The position numbers and the translations under genes were made by a program. A stretch of 64,000 bases of DNA. Source: an uncultured Lachnospiraceae bacterium. Its GTDB lineage: Bacteria; Bacillota; Clostridia; Lachnospirales; Lachnospiraceae. Shown in pieces: positions 17,899 to 26,605 of this stretch. The stretch lies in NCBI GenBank assembly GCA_958402795.1, contig CATXUX010000001.1, forward strand, positions 99,142-163,141, written 5' to 3'. The notes under the pieces are model-generated. The model saw nothing but the letters and a program-made list of their open reading frames with translations. It was not told the origin of the DNA and made no database searches. The stretch's first letter is position 1. Each line of letters opens with the position of its first letter.

Positions 17899-17927
17899 AT
17901 TATACTGGGTGCGCCCTGCTTTGTCAA
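17899..17927 (-). promoter_or_regulatory. promoter of the ilvBN T-box transcript
   Basis: On the minus strand, TTGACA (17922-17927) and TATAAT (17899-17904) are separated by exactly 17 bp, giving a start near 17892. Confidence 0.85.
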
Positions 17928-17941
17928 CACAAAATTTCTGC

Positions 17942-17953
17942 TAACCGGCTCTT
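17942..17953. repeat. 12-bp direct repeat, left island border
   Basis: TAACCGGCTCTT occurs here and again at 26780-26791, where it forms the very end of znuB. The AT-rich accessory cluster lies between. It may be a recombination site core; no recombinase is visible in between, so this is a hypothesis. Confidence 0.4.
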
Positions 17954-18217
17954 TTCTCCAATCCTCTTTTCTTCAATAATATCTGCGATTTTTTAAGACA
18001 ACATCGGGTTCTCTTGAATTAATTTCAAAATACGCGCACCAACGAAATTATCACCATCTTAGCTAGCTTGATCAGTAGCTTGGTTAGTGCCTTGGTCAGA
18101 GCCACTAACCAAACTCTTGAACATAGTCTTAATGTCCTCACGCTCAATCGTATATTTCGGCATAGGATTTCCGGTTTCCTTGCAACTGTCTTTGTTTTTT
18201 CCATTTCGCATCCCCAT
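17954..18217 (-). pseudogene. decayed gene remnant with DQ-rich linker (copy A)
   Basis: Reading on the minus strand, an ATG at 18217 opens a 52-residue frame containing PKYTIEREDIKTMFKSLVSG and then a TNQATDQAS-type repeat before a TAA at 18059. The same frame continues past the stop as DGDNFVGARILKLIQENPMLS, another stop, then KIADIIEEKRIGEKSR. Two stops within one readable frame indicate a decaying gene. DQAT repeats followed by a helix-turn-helix-like IQENP segment resemble the C-terminal region of AlbA/AAA_4 proteins, which is inference only. A frameshifted relative lies at the other end of the island. Confidence 0.5.
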
Positions 18218-18563
18218 GCCTTAACATTAGCCTTTTTGCAAAGCTGACGTTAAACCGTCGTTTTGCAAGCATAAAAGCACATAAAATAAAGCATTTTACG
18301 GATTTTTCTTATCGACAGGCACGTTTTAGTGAAATCCACATGCAAAGTTCACATTATAAAAAGAAAACGTACCGTCTAAAATGAAATCAATGCACCGCTA
18401 TTTCAGAATATACTCACCGCTGATTCTGGAATATGCGCACCGTTCGACTGTAATTTACAAATCAAATATCTTTATTGCGGAAATATTGATTAAATTAACA
18501 CTTTAATATAATTCAAAAATGCTATATTCTTTAGAAAATCTTGTTTTGATGATACAAGCTTTT
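18218..18563. other. AT-rich stretch downstream of the maturase genes
   Basis: No coding frame with a ribosome site is seen. A TTTAGAAAA...TTTTCTAAA hairpin (18530-18568) overlaps the stop codon of the last maturase gene and may end the cluster transcript. The rest looks like degenerate sequence. Confidence 0.45.
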
Positions 18564-19778
18564 CTAAATCAAACTTGATAAGTAATTTCTTTTTGTTTCG
18601 CAAAACTTTTGATATAACGCTTTATTATCAATCAGCATCTTGTGCTCTGCCTCGCAAGTTTGACAAAACAATCCTATTTCACAGTTTTTACAATTTTCTT
18701 GATTCCATGTACGATGAATTTTCATTTTTTCTCGTGCAATCTCCCCTATTTTATTCTCCCTAAAACTACTTTCAATTCTCGGATCTATAACATTCCCACA
18801 ATAAAATTCTTTATATTGCAAATTAGGGCATGGATAGATATCACCTGATGCTGAAATATACAATTCTCTCTCGCCTGCTCTACAATGCCTACAACTTATT
18901 TCTCTACTTTTTGTAATATGCCATAGGTAATCAGAAGGCACTAAATCATCTTCATTAATATTTGCTCTTCCATTTAGAAAAAGATTCCTTATAATAGGAA
19001 CCGCATTGTATTTCTTGCACAGTTCATTAAACTCATTTTCATGCCCTTCCATATATTTTGTATAAACAGCAGAAATACTAATATTTTCAAATCCTTTTTT
19101 CCTAATCAGTTTGATATTTTCAATCGTTCTTTTAAAAACTCCATTACCTCTGACAATATCACATGAATTCTGATCATAACCATCTAAACTAATTGATATT
19201 CCAGTAATATTGTCCAATATAGAATTAATGTTTTTCTCGTTGATAAGCAATGTATTTGTAGATAATATTATCTGTCCTTTAAAATTAGTTCTGGCATAAT
19301 GTAAAAGTTCAATTAAATCTTTTCTCATTATTGGTTCACCGCCGGTAAACACAATTCCTTTTGGATTTAACATTATAATATAATTTATTGCCATTTTAAT
19401 GTCATCTGTAGTTAATGCATCGTGAACTATGCAACCACTATCTTGACAACAATGTTTACACTTTAGATTACATCTGTCAGTCACTGCAAAATAAATTTCA
19501 TTATATTTTGTATCTTCGATGAGCTTTTCGTTCTCTTGCACAAAATATTTAATACGAACAAGACCTTCATACAATTTTTTCAGATTATTTTTTATTGTTG
19601 ATTCTTCATCACTTTCCTGTAAAAATTTATTTAATTCTCCATATTGATTTATTATACTCGTAATTACTTCAAAATATGCTTTGCTGATTTTTAAATAATC
19701 ACCAGTCATAACATTCCCGACTAACACCCTATTATTTTTTAAGGGTGTAATTTGAATCGCCTCTGTATTAATCTTCAT
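18564..19778 (-). CDS. radical SAM/SPASM peptide maturase with N-terminal RRE-like domain
   Basis: A 404-residue radical S-adenosylmethionine enzyme, last gene of the peptide cluster. Residues 1-85 look like a PqqD-type RiPP recognition element (GNVMTGDYLKISKAYFEVI...) that binds leader peptides. The radical SAM core starts at about 98 with DRCNLKCKHC, the CX3CX2C site for the first 4Fe-4S cluster, then FTGGEPIMRK and ISLDGYDQNS. The C-terminal SPASM region has CRHCRAGERELYISASGDIYPCPN and the cysteines in ENCKNCEIGLFCQTCEAEH for auxiliary clusters. The ATG at 19778 has GGGGG upstream. Predicted to install a thioether or C-C/C-X link in the adjacent peptides; the chemistry is not known. Confidence 0.9.
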   Translation of the reverse strand: MKINTEAIQITPLKNNRVLVGNVMTGDYLKISKAYFEVITSIINQYGELNKFLQESDEESTIKNNLKKLYEGLVRIKYFVQENEKLIEDTKYNEIYFAVTDRCNLKCKHCCQDSGCIVHDALTTDDIKMAINYIIMLNPKGIVFTGGEPIMRKDLIELLHYARTNFKGQIILSTNTLLINEKNINSILDNITGISISLDGYDQNSCDIVRGNGVFKRTIENIKLIRKKGFENISISAVYTKYMEGHENEFNELCKKYNAVPIIRNLFLNGRANINEDDLVPSDYLWHITKSREISCRHCRAGERELYISASGDIYPCPNLQYKEFYCGNVIDPRIESSFRENKIGEIAREKMKIHRTWNQENCKNCEIGLFCQTCEAEHKMLIDNKALYQKFCETKRNYLSSLI

Positions 19779-19900
19779 AGTAAACCCCCATGCCACCTCT
19801 GACAATTAAAATAGAAATGCAAAAGCACTCCCCTTCTTTCTTATGAAATTTAATATTTCTTTGGTAATGTCTTTTTATTTCATTAGAAATATTTTTTACA

Positions 19901-20938
19901 CTATTTCTCCCATAATTTTTTAAATTCTATTAACAATTGGTACATTTTATTTTGTATATTACATTTTACAACAGAAGGTGAATCATAACTTCCAGAATAA
20001 TACTTGTTTACAATTTTGCATGTCTTACTCTCACAATTATCATAAAAAGAACAACCTTCACAGTCTTGCGTTTTCTTTTCATTAATCTTGTGAAAATTGT
20101 TTAATCTTTTAAAGTCAATTCCATTTTCAACGTCGCCAAGTTCATATTCCTCTACCCCTGTTGCTAAAATGCAGGGATATAATCTCCCTATTGAAGAAAT
20201 ATGAAATGTACTAATTCCTCCAGAGCATTTTGTCCTAAAATGAAAGTATTGTTCCTTTAATGCGTATACGATTTCTTTCGCATCTTTCAGATTACTATCT
20301 TGTAAATAAATAATAATTTTTTTTAAACTTTCAAATAGCATATCCAATGTATCCCGACTCCATCTGTTATCACTTAGATTCGGTTCAAATGCCACTAGTT
20401 GATTTGTGATCTTATATAATTCAATGTAATTTTCTGCAAAATTTACAACATTATCTGGAGTTATTGTCATTCTCACTCTAACTGGCATTTGTTTTGCTAA
20501 CATCTCATTTAGTGTAAACATAGCTTTTTCATAAGAACCTTTAGAACTATTTTTATATTTTCGAGCGAAATTATGCCATTTTTCTGTTCCATCTATACTG
20601 ATAGACACCCACATTTTTTTGAGATATTTATAATGATCATCACATAATGGTATAGTTCCATTTGTTGTTATCATATAAATAATCGTTTTTTTCATTTCTA
20701 ATGCTTTCAGACCATCTACTATTCGCTTAATAACTTTAAAATTTAGTAATGGTTCTCCACCACTAAATACTATTTTTAAACGTTCAGGATTTACTTCTTC
20801 ATCCTTTTTATTTATAAACCTCACAACTCCATCGGCTGTATTTTCTGTCATATAGTCTATATGCTTATGTACATAACAATATTCGCATAATAAATTGCAA
20901 TCGTTTGTCACCCAAATAGTTACTGCTAAATCTTTCAT
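19901..20938 (-). CDS. radical SAM/SPASM peptide maturase without RRE
   Basis: A 345-residue radical SAM enzyme whose core begins at residue 10 (TNDCNLLCEYCYVH, CX3CX2C), then VFSGGEPLLNFK and WVSISIDGTEKWHN. The SPASM part is KCSGGISTFHISSIGRLYPC, then CEGCSFYDNCESKTC and a final Cys in VVKCNIQ. It starts so close to the core that no RRE domain is present; it may use the one on the neighbouring maturase. AGAGGTGAC precedes the ATG. It sits directly downstream of the two peptide genes, the normal place for a maturase. Sequence unlike the other maturase, so the two probably make different bonds or act in sequence. Confidence 0.9.
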   Translation of the reverse strand: MKDLAVTIWVTNDCNLLCEYCYVHKHIDYMTENTADGVVRFINKKDEEVNPERLKIVFSGGEPLLNFKVIKRIVDGLKALEMKKTIIYMITTNGTIPLCDDHYKYLKKMWVSISIDGTEKWHNFARKYKNSSKGSYEKAMFTLNEMLAKQMPVRVRMTITPDNVVNFAENYIELYKITNQLVAFEPNLSDNRWSRDTLDMLFESLKKIIIYLQDSNLKDAKEIVYALKEQYFHFRTKCSGGISTFHISSIGRLYPCILATGVEEYELGDVENGIDFKRLNNFHKINEKKTQDCEGCSFYDNCESKTCKIVNKYYSGSYDSPSVVKCNIQNKMYQLLIEFKKLWEK

Positions 20939-20995
20939 TTGTCACCTCTCAGGTATGTGTCATTTACAATTAATGGACTAATTTCGCATTTTCAA

Positions 20996-21036
20996 GCGAG
21001 GGGGAAAGTCCCAAAACACTCACCCCCCCCCCTGCT
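20996..21036. promoter_or_regulatory. G10 homopolymer tract and possible hairpin between peptides and maturase
   Basis: On the minus strand a run of ten G residues (21023-21032) lies in the leader between the second peptide gene and the first maturase gene. The nearby CCCCCTCGC (20996-21004 region) can pair with part of the run, so it could act as an attenuator. A tract of this length is also prone to slippage. Confidence 0.45.
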
Positions 21037-21075
21037 TTTTACATCTTAATACACCGATTCGTAAATCACTATGTA

Positions 21076-21192
21076 CTAAAACAAACCTGTAAAAATTGCA
21101 CAATGTCCACTTCCGCAATCATGCAAGCAGTCATTTCCTTCTGCAGCCTGCTCTTCCATATTAAAATCTTCATTCTTTAATACTTCTAACAT
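21076..21192 (-). CDS. RiPP precursor peptide A (38 residues)
   Basis: Too short for ordinary gene calling. The peptide starts MLEVLKNEDFNMEEQAAEG, an acidic leader-like part, and ends NDCLHDCGSGHCAIFTGLF, with three Cys in a C-x3-C-x4-C pattern, two His, and a hydrophobic tail. AAGGGGGTG precedes the ATG at good spacing. It differs from the neighbouring copy only at residue 4 (Val instead of Ile). It lies directly upstream of two SPASM radical SAM enzymes, which is the strongest argument that it is their substrate. Thioether links from the Cys residues (sactipeptide or ranthipeptide type) are plausible but not shown. Confidence 0.88.
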   Translation of the reverse strand: MLEVLKNEDFNMEEQAAEGNDCLHDCGSGHCAIFTGLF

Positions 21193-21240
21193 CTTTTTCA
21201 CCCCCTTAAAATTCCATGGGAACCTCACTCTGCCAATCTC

Positions 21241-21357
21241 TTAGAATAAACCTGTGAAGATTGCACAATGTCCACTTCCACAATCATGCAAGCAGTCATT
21301 TCCTTCTGCAGCCTGCTCTTCCATATTAAAGTCTTCATTCTTTAATATTTCCAACAT
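21241..21357 (-). CDS. RiPP precursor peptide B (38 residues)
   Basis: The upstream twin of peptide A, with the same length and the same C-terminal NDCLHDCGSGHCAIFTGLF; residue 4 is Ile. AAAGGGGTG precedes its ATG. The two genes are 48 bp apart and evidently arose by tandem duplication; synonymous changes in the DNA show that both have been kept under protein-level selection. There is no Gly-Gly leader cleavage motif of the C39-peptidase type, and no dedicated peptidase gene lies in the cluster, so leader removal would depend on another enzyme. Confidence 0.88.
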   Translation of the reverse strand: MLEILKNEDFNMEEQAAEGNDCLHDCGSGHCAIFTGLF

Positions 21358-21385
21358 CTTTTTCACCCCTTTCCTTTGAATGCTT

Positions 21386-21425
21386 GAGATTTCATCTCAC
21401 AATATATATTTAAAAAATATATATT
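21386..21425. promoter_or_regulatory. paired inverted repeats upstream of the peptide genes
   Basis: Between the permease stop and peptide B lie a GAGAT-TTC-ATCTC palindrome (21386-21398) and an AATATATATTT...AAATATATATT inverted repeat (21401-21425). They may hold the peptide promoter or an operator for the cluster's response regulator. The AT-rich arms make exact promoter boxes ambiguous. Confidence 0.4.
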
Positions 21426-21434
21426 CTTCTCATT

Positions 21435-23975
21435 CTACTCCTCATTATTTTTTAGCCTTTCAACGATACTCTTTTTATTTATGCTCTTATAAGCTAATAA
21501 TGGAGTTAGAATACAAACAGCAAATAATAACGTAAAAAGTAAAGCTAAAATTCCTATCGGAAATTTGAATTCCAAATAATACATTTGTGATTTCACAACC
21601 TGCATCAGCAAATAAATGAGTCCCATTCCTATTGTACTTAGTAACACAAATGTTACAATCGCATAATATCCACCTTCAAGACTCAACAACCGAATCATCT
21701 GCTGTTTCGACATTCCTATGCTTGATAACACTGCCAGTTCTTTTTGTCTTGCATATATACTGGTACATAGCGCATTGATAAAATTCATCAATCCAATAAT
21801 TAATAAAATTCCAGAAAATATCGAACCAATAACAACTACGGCTTGTGCTACCGGCTGAAATGTCGGAAGCAAATCACTTCTATTAATGATCTGAACGTTA
21901 TTTTCGTCTATAATCTGTCGAATTTCTTCTTTTAAATAAGGTTCCAAATCCTTATCCGCATTTATTTGTATATAATAAATACATGGTTCTTCGGTTAATT
22001 TTTTTATACCGGCTTCACTCATAAAAACCCTGATTTTTTCCTTATCTGTATAATTTGTATTTGTAATTGATCCAAGATCCCTTATATCCTGCTTTGTGTC
22101 AGGCTGTATTGTTCCAGCAATCGTATATGTCTGAATCGTACTTTCATCAATGTATATTTGTATTACATCTCCTGTCAAATCAGGACAACTTCCGTTATCA
22201 GCAGCACTAATATATACTACATTGCCTTTCATAAACTCATTGATATCATCTGCTGAATATACCGCTTCGTTTGCCAACGCATATTGTTGAATAACTTCAC
22301 CAGAAGTCCCCAATGCAGTTCCAAACAAATCTTCTGTATTTGAAGAATACTCCTGCAGTTTATCAAGATATTTTACAGTTACAGGCTGCACATATGTTTT
22401 TTCAATACTGGTTATTCCCTGCATCTGCTCTAAACGATAATACATATCTTCTGTCAGGTATTGGATTCCCTGTTCTCCAGTTAGTAAAGAATCTGTCACA
22501 TTACTATCTTTGATACTAAAATCATCAGGCGCTTCTGTATTTAAATATAACTCCCAATTGGGTGAGGAAAACATTGTATAGGATAATAAAAATACAAAAA
22601 AACCAAAAAATAACGTTGTAACTACCACAAAAAATTTTTTTCTTTCAATTATAATATTATGCCATGCCATTTTGTATAATTTCCCATTACATCTATGTTG
22701 TTCTTTTTGTTTTCCCCTATTTATGTCCATCTCACCATTGAAGCGTATCGCCTCAACAGGTGAAATTCGAATTAAAATTCTGATAGATTTTCTAAAACTA
22801 ATCCATACAGTAAAGTAGCAAAAACCAATTGTCAGACAGAAAAGCCAACCACTATACCACATTTTCATAGGCATAATATCAACATACCCACCACTTCCAA
22901 CTGTTGTTCTAAGTATAAATGGAACGAACTTTTCCGCCACAAACGCTCCAATCAATAAACCAATAGGCAATCCACGCAGTACAAAATAATTTGTTTCATA
23001 ATTCGCAATATATTTTAGTTGGATATTATCTGCACCTATCGCTTTAATATTTCCCCAAAAATGAACATCATTTACAAATGAAATGTTCATAATATTATAG
23101 ATACATAGATAACTGCACAAGATAATTACCAAACAAATCAAAACCGCCAGAAAGAAACCTACATATTGACTTGTTTTATCTTCAGCATCGACTAACATAA
23201 CCTGACCTTTATCCTGCAAACCTAATTCTGATATGATAATTTCATCAATACCTTTTTCCTTTGTTTGAAATGTGTAATAAATATGATCCTCAGATACCAA
23301 AGTATTCGCCAATTGTTCTGATACAATACAATTACAGGTAGGATACATTGTATAGTTTTCTGCCTCCAGACTTGCTGCCAAAACATTCCCGCTTATACTT
23401 TTAATGTTTCTAAGGCTGGATTTGACAAAATCTTTATATGTGCCAACTACTTTAAATTCTTTTTGTATACTTCCATCATGAGTTTTAACATTCAATGTCA
23501 GCTTATCACCTATTTTTATTCCATCTAATCGAAGTGCTTCTATTGTTGTTTCCGATAACAATATTTCGTTTTCCTGACTCGGAAATACACCTGTAAAATT
23601 AGTTATCGTCGGCAATATGTTGTTATTCCACTCATTTATATCATAAGCTGTCAATGATATACGTTCCTGTTCATTGTCGCTTTCAATTGTTCCTACAAAA
23701 TATTGTTTCCCTACATTTTTTATTTCTTTTATTTCCTGTAGGTATCTTCCTTTATCACTGGAAATATCCCATACAAATCCCTGTGCATTTGTACCTTTCA
23801 ACCTTGTATTCATCTCTGAGAAATTTTTGACATAGCTTGTCCCAACTCCCAAAACGATAATCAACATGATGGAAACAACGATTACAGATGTAGTCAATGC
23901 AACATTTCTTATCTTATTATTTTCGATATTCGCTTTGACTATTTTCTTTAACGCTTCCTTGCTTGCCTTTTTCAA
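21435..23975 (-). CDS. FtsX-type ABC transporter permease (846 residues)
   Basis: A large membrane protein with a first helix at residues 25-48, a long extracytoplasmic part (about 50-275), three helices (about 276-390, the first FtsX domain), a helix near 448-468, a second extracytoplasmic part and three C-terminal helices (about 715-835, the second FtsX domain, with KELAVLSSIGMSKQQM). This two-domain layout is that of MacB/YtrF-like permeases that handle antimicrobial peptides and lipid-linked molecules. Translation starts at TTG (23975), with GGGAGGG well placed upstream, and the start lies 59 bp inside the ATPase gene. Expected to export or defend against the cluster's peptide. Confidence 0.9.
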   Translation of the reverse strand: MKKASKEALKKIVKANIENNKIRNVALTTSVIVVSIMLIIVLGVGTSYVKNFSEMNTRLKGTNAQGFVWDISSDKGRYLQEIKEIKNVGKQYFVGTIESDNEQERISLTAYDINEWNNNILPTITNFTGVFPSQENEILLSETTIEALRLDGIKIGDKLTLNVKTHDGSIQKEFKVVGTYKDFVKSSLRNIKSISGNVLAASLEAENYTMYPTCNCIVSEQLANTLVSEDHIYYTFQTKEKGIDEIIISELGLQDKGQVMLVDAEDKTSQYVGFFLAVLICLVIILCSYLCIYNIMNISFVNDVHFWGNIKAIGADNIQLKYIANYETNYFVLRGLPIGLLIGAFVAEKFVPFILRTTVGSGGYVDIMPMKMWYSGWLFCLTIGFCYFTVWISFRKSIRILIRISPVEAIRFNGEMDINRGKQKEQHRCNGKLYKMAWHNIIIERKKFFVVVTTLFFGFFVFLLSYTMFSSPNWELYLNTEAPDDFSIKDSNVTDSLLTGEQGIQYLTEDMYYRLEQMQGITSIEKTYVQPVTVKYLDKLQEYSSNTEDLFGTALGTSGEVIQQYALANEAVYSADDINEFMKGNVVYISAADNGSCPDLTGDVIQIYIDESTIQTYTIAGTIQPDTKQDIRDLGSITNTNYTDKEKIRVFMSEAGIKKLTEEPCIYYIQINADKDLEPYLKEEIRQIIDENNVQIINRSDLLPTFQPVAQAVVVIGSIFSGILLIIGLMNFINALCTSIYARQKELAVLSSIGMSKQQMIRLLSLEGGYYAIVTFVLLSTIGMGLIYLLMQVVKSQMYYLEFKFPIGILALLFTLLFAVCILTPLLAYKSINKKSIVERLKNNEE

Positions 23976-24651
23976 ACACTATCCCTCCCTTAACAATCTC
24001 TCCATCTTCAATCCGATACATCTTATCTGTATTCATAGCTAATTCCTGATCGTGTGTTATCATAACTATCGTTTGTTCATATTCTTTACTTGCCCTTTTC
24101 AGCAGACCAAACACATCCCATCGGTTTTTGCTGTCCAAATTTCCTGTTGGTTCATCAGCCAAAATAATTGCTGGTCTAATTGCTAATGCTCTTGCAATTG
24201 CCACGCGCTGTTTCTGTCCACCTGAAAGTTCTTTCGGCACTTTTTCCAAGTGATCCTCCATATTCAACATTCGGCATATATCTTTTACATATTTATCATC
24301 TACCCTGCTGTCATCCAACTGTATCGGTAAAACAATATTATCGTAAACGCACAAATTAGATATCAAATTATAATCCTGAAAAATAAATCCTATATTTCTG
24401 CGTCGAAAAATCACTAATTCCTGCTCCTTTAAATCTGTCAGTCGAATCCCCCTCACGTATACCTCTCCCGATGAAGGATTATCTAATCCTCCTAAAATAT
24501 GAAGCAGTGTTGACTTTCCACTACCAGAAGCGCCCGTAATGGAAACAAATTCCCCTTTATCAACATTCATGCTTACCCCATTCAAAGCTTTTGTGATATT
24601 CGGTTCTTCTCCATAATATTTTTTAATATTTATAGCTCTTAATATTTCCAT
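23917..24651 (-). CDS. ABC transporter ATP-binding protein (MacB/BceA-like)
   Basis: A 244-residue ATPase of the lipoprotein/antimicrobial-peptide exporter class. Walker A is ITGASGSGKSTLLH, the Q-loop is FIFQDYNLI, the signature is LSGGQKQRVAIARALA, Walker B is IILADEPTGNLD and the H-loop is MITHDQE. The second of two tandem ATGs (24651) gives the better distance to GAGGAGGG. It pairs with the overlapping FtsX-type permease. The NISNLCVYDNIVLPIQL-type segment after the Q-loop is typical of transporters that recognise peptides from the membrane. Part of the self-protection or export part of the RiPP locus. Confidence 0.93.
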   Translation of the reverse strand: MEILRAINIKKYYGEEPNITKALNGVSMNVDKGEFVSITGASGSGKSTLLHILGGLDNPSSGEVYVRGIRLTDLKEQELVIFRRRNIGFIFQDYNLISNLCVYDNIVLPIQLDDSRVDDKYVKDICRMLNMEDHLEKVPKELSGGQKQRVAIARALAIRPAIILADEPTGNLDSKNRWDVFGLLKRASKEYEQTIVMITHDQELAMNTDKMYRIEDGEIVKGGIVFEKGKQGSVKENSQSEYRK

Positions 24652-24790
24652 CATGCCCTCCTCGTATAACTTCATCAGCAACCTTATATTTTATTATAAA
24701 TTACACATGTTTCATTCTACTCTCAAAAATCAAACTTTTTTATCACAATTTTGTAACATTTAAAAAATCGAATAGAAAAGCGACATAATA

Positions 24791-24814
24791 AAAAGACTGA
24801 CGATCGCCAGTCTT
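24791..24814 (-). terminator. terminator after the two-component genes
   Basis: AAGACTG and CAGTCTT arms with an 8-nt loop and TTTATT on the minus strand, just past the histidine kinase stop. It separates the regulatory genes from the transporter genes. Confidence 0.75.
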
Positions 24815-24819
24815 ATCCG

Positions 24820-25869
24820 TTATCTCCCCTTCCTTTCTTTTTTCCTCCTAGGCAGATATATATAAAATGTTGTTCCCTGATGTAATATTGACTTTACCCG
24901 AATATATCCATGCTCTTTTTCAATTATTTCTTTACTTAAACTCAATCCCAAACCTACCCCTTCAATTTGTTTTGATTTTTCCTCTCTATAAAACCGTTTA
25001 AAAATAAGCGGTATCTTATCTTCCTCAATCCCACTTCCATCATCCGTAATACTGATAATTTCAAAATTATCACTTGTAACAATTTCTATTTTAATATTTC
25101 CATCCTGTTCTGTATACTTGACTGCATTATCAATTATATTAAAAACTGCCTCTATAGTCCACTTATAATCTACAAAAACTTCATGTTCCCCTTCATAGTC
25201 TGCATGGACATGAATATTCTTCTTTTCTGCATTGTACAAAACACCCACATAGGATTCTGCTAATATATTTTTAGCATTACATACTTGTGGCTGCAAATTC
25301 ACTATATTTGTTTCCAATCTGGATATTTTTATGAGAGAATTCATCAGAAAATCCAATTTATCTATCTGTGCTATTATAATGGATATATATCCGAGTACCT
25401 TCTTTATATCTAAACTTCCTTTATCAAATTTTAATATCATTTGTCCATATGTTTTTGCCGTAGTAATCGGAGTTTTTACTTGATGTGATATATCTGATAT
25501 TAACTGATGAATCACCTCTAATTCTTTTTTCTGGTTCTCCATATATACTTTTTTACTTTCCTGAATTTGTAATAAATTAGCATACAATTTTGAATAAGTA
25601 GTATCTTGCAAACTTTTTTTGACATCTAATTTTAAATCACACTGCACCAGTTTCATTGTTTCTTCTATATTATTCACAAATTCATCAAAAAATTTCATAC
25701 CTCTATAAATTAGATATATTTGTTGTATCAACACCAAAAAGCATATTGCTACTCCCAAATAGTCATTGTGTTTAACCACTAATAAATACACTAATATGAC
25801 AATGCATGCAAATTCTATTGCAATTGGTGTTTTTATAAAACTGAACTCTTTTATATTATAATTCTTCAT
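24820..25869 (-). CDS. sensor histidine kinase, intramembrane-sensing (BceS-like)
   Basis: A 349-residue kinase from the ATG at 25869. Two membrane helices (residues about 15-32 and 38-57) are joined by only a few residues, so there is almost no external sensor; this is the BceS type, which reads the state of a partner ABC transporter. The H-box is SDISHQVKTPITTAKTYG, the N-box FNIIDNAVKYTE, and the ATP-lid boxes SITDDGSGIEEDKIPLIFKRFYR and GVGLGLSLSKEI. It overlaps the regulator gene by 14 bp. The nearby FtsX-type transporter is its likely partner in sensing a peptide. Confidence 0.9.
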   Translation of the reverse strand: MKNYNIKEFSFIKTPIAIEFACIVILVYLLVVKHNDYLGVAICFLVLIQQIYLIYRGMKFFDEFVNNIEETMKLVQCDLKLDVKKSLQDTTYSKLYANLLQIQESKKVYMENQKKELEVIHQLISDISHQVKTPITTAKTYGQMILKFDKGSLDIKKVLGYISIIIAQIDKLDFLMNSLIKISRLETNIVNLQPQVCNAKNILAESYVGVLYNAEKKNIHVHADYEGEHEVFVDYKWTIEAVFNIIDNAVKYTEQDGNIKIEIVTSDNFEIISITDDGSGIEEDKIPLIFKRFYREEKSKQIEGVGLGLSLSKEIIEKEHGYIRVKSILHQGTTFYIYLPRRKKERKGR

Positions 25870-26542
25870 CCAGATTATCACCCCACATATAGCCTATTCC
25901 AAATACTGTTTTTAATAACTTTCGTTCCGGTTCCTCTATTTTCCCACGAATTCTACTAATATTTACAGCTAAAGTATGTTCGTCTACCCAGTTTCCACTA
26001 TTATCCCATAATTCCTGTATCAGATTTTCCTTTACAAGCACATGACCTCTATTGAGAACCAACAATTCCAATATTTTATACTCCGTAGGTGTAAAATTGA
26101 TTTTTTCATTATTTTGTACAACCTTCTTTTTATCAAAATCAACACTCAGTTTATTAATAATATATTGATTCGCATTTTGAGTTTTACAACGCTTTAAAAT
26201 TGCTGCAATCTTCTTTTGTAATACAGTAATATTAAATGGTTTTGTAATATAATCTTCTGCTCCCATATCAAACCCAGCAACAATATCCTGCTCTTCATCC
26301 CTCACTGTCAAAAAAACAATTGGTACATCACGTATTTTTTTTATTTTCTTACAAATCTGAAAGCCATCCATGTCGGGCAAATTTACATCCAAAACAGCTA
26401 AATCTATTGGTTCTTCACTTACAATCTTAATAGCCGCTTCCCCTTTTTGCACTCCCATAACCTTATATCCAAATTCTTTTAAACATTCCTGCATTCCAAG
26501 ATTTAACACTCTGTCATCTTCTATAATTAATATAGTATACAT
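25856..26542 (-). CDS. OmpR-family response regulator of the RiPP island
   Basis: A 228-residue regulator from the ATG at 26542, which has AGGAG eight bases upstream. The receiver domain (residues 1-115) keeps the acidic pair in IIEDDRVL, the phosphoacceptor Asp in LAVLDVNLPDMDGFQ, the switch Thr in PIVFLTVRDEE and the Lys in DYITKPFN. The C-terminal winged helix (Trans_reg_C, about 130-225) has FTPTEYKILELLVLNRGHVLV and RIRGKIEEP. Probably activates the transporter and peptide genes to its left, as BceR does for BceAB. Confidence 0.93.
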   Translation of the reverse strand: MYTILIIEDDRVLNLGMQECLKEFGYKVMGVQKGEAAIKIVSEEPIDLAVLDVNLPDMDGFQICKKIKKIRDVPIVFLTVRDEEQDIVAGFDMGAEDYITKPFNITVLQKKIAAILKRCKTQNANQYIINKLSVDFDKKKVVQNNEKINFTPTEYKILELLVLNRGHVLVKENLIQELWDNSGNWVDEHTLAVNISRIRGKIEEPERKLLKTVFGIGYMWGDNLDEEL

Positions 26543-26605
26543 TACTTTAACTCCTATTTCTTGCGCTAACTTCATTATATCAGAATATCTACATTTTATA
26601 AGTAA

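Noticed and set aside
21435..24651. Transporter as a C39-peptidase bacteriocin exporter
   Set aside because: Permease and ATPase are separate, of FtsX/MacB type, with no N-terminal cysteine peptidase domain, and the peptides lack a double-glycine cleavage site.
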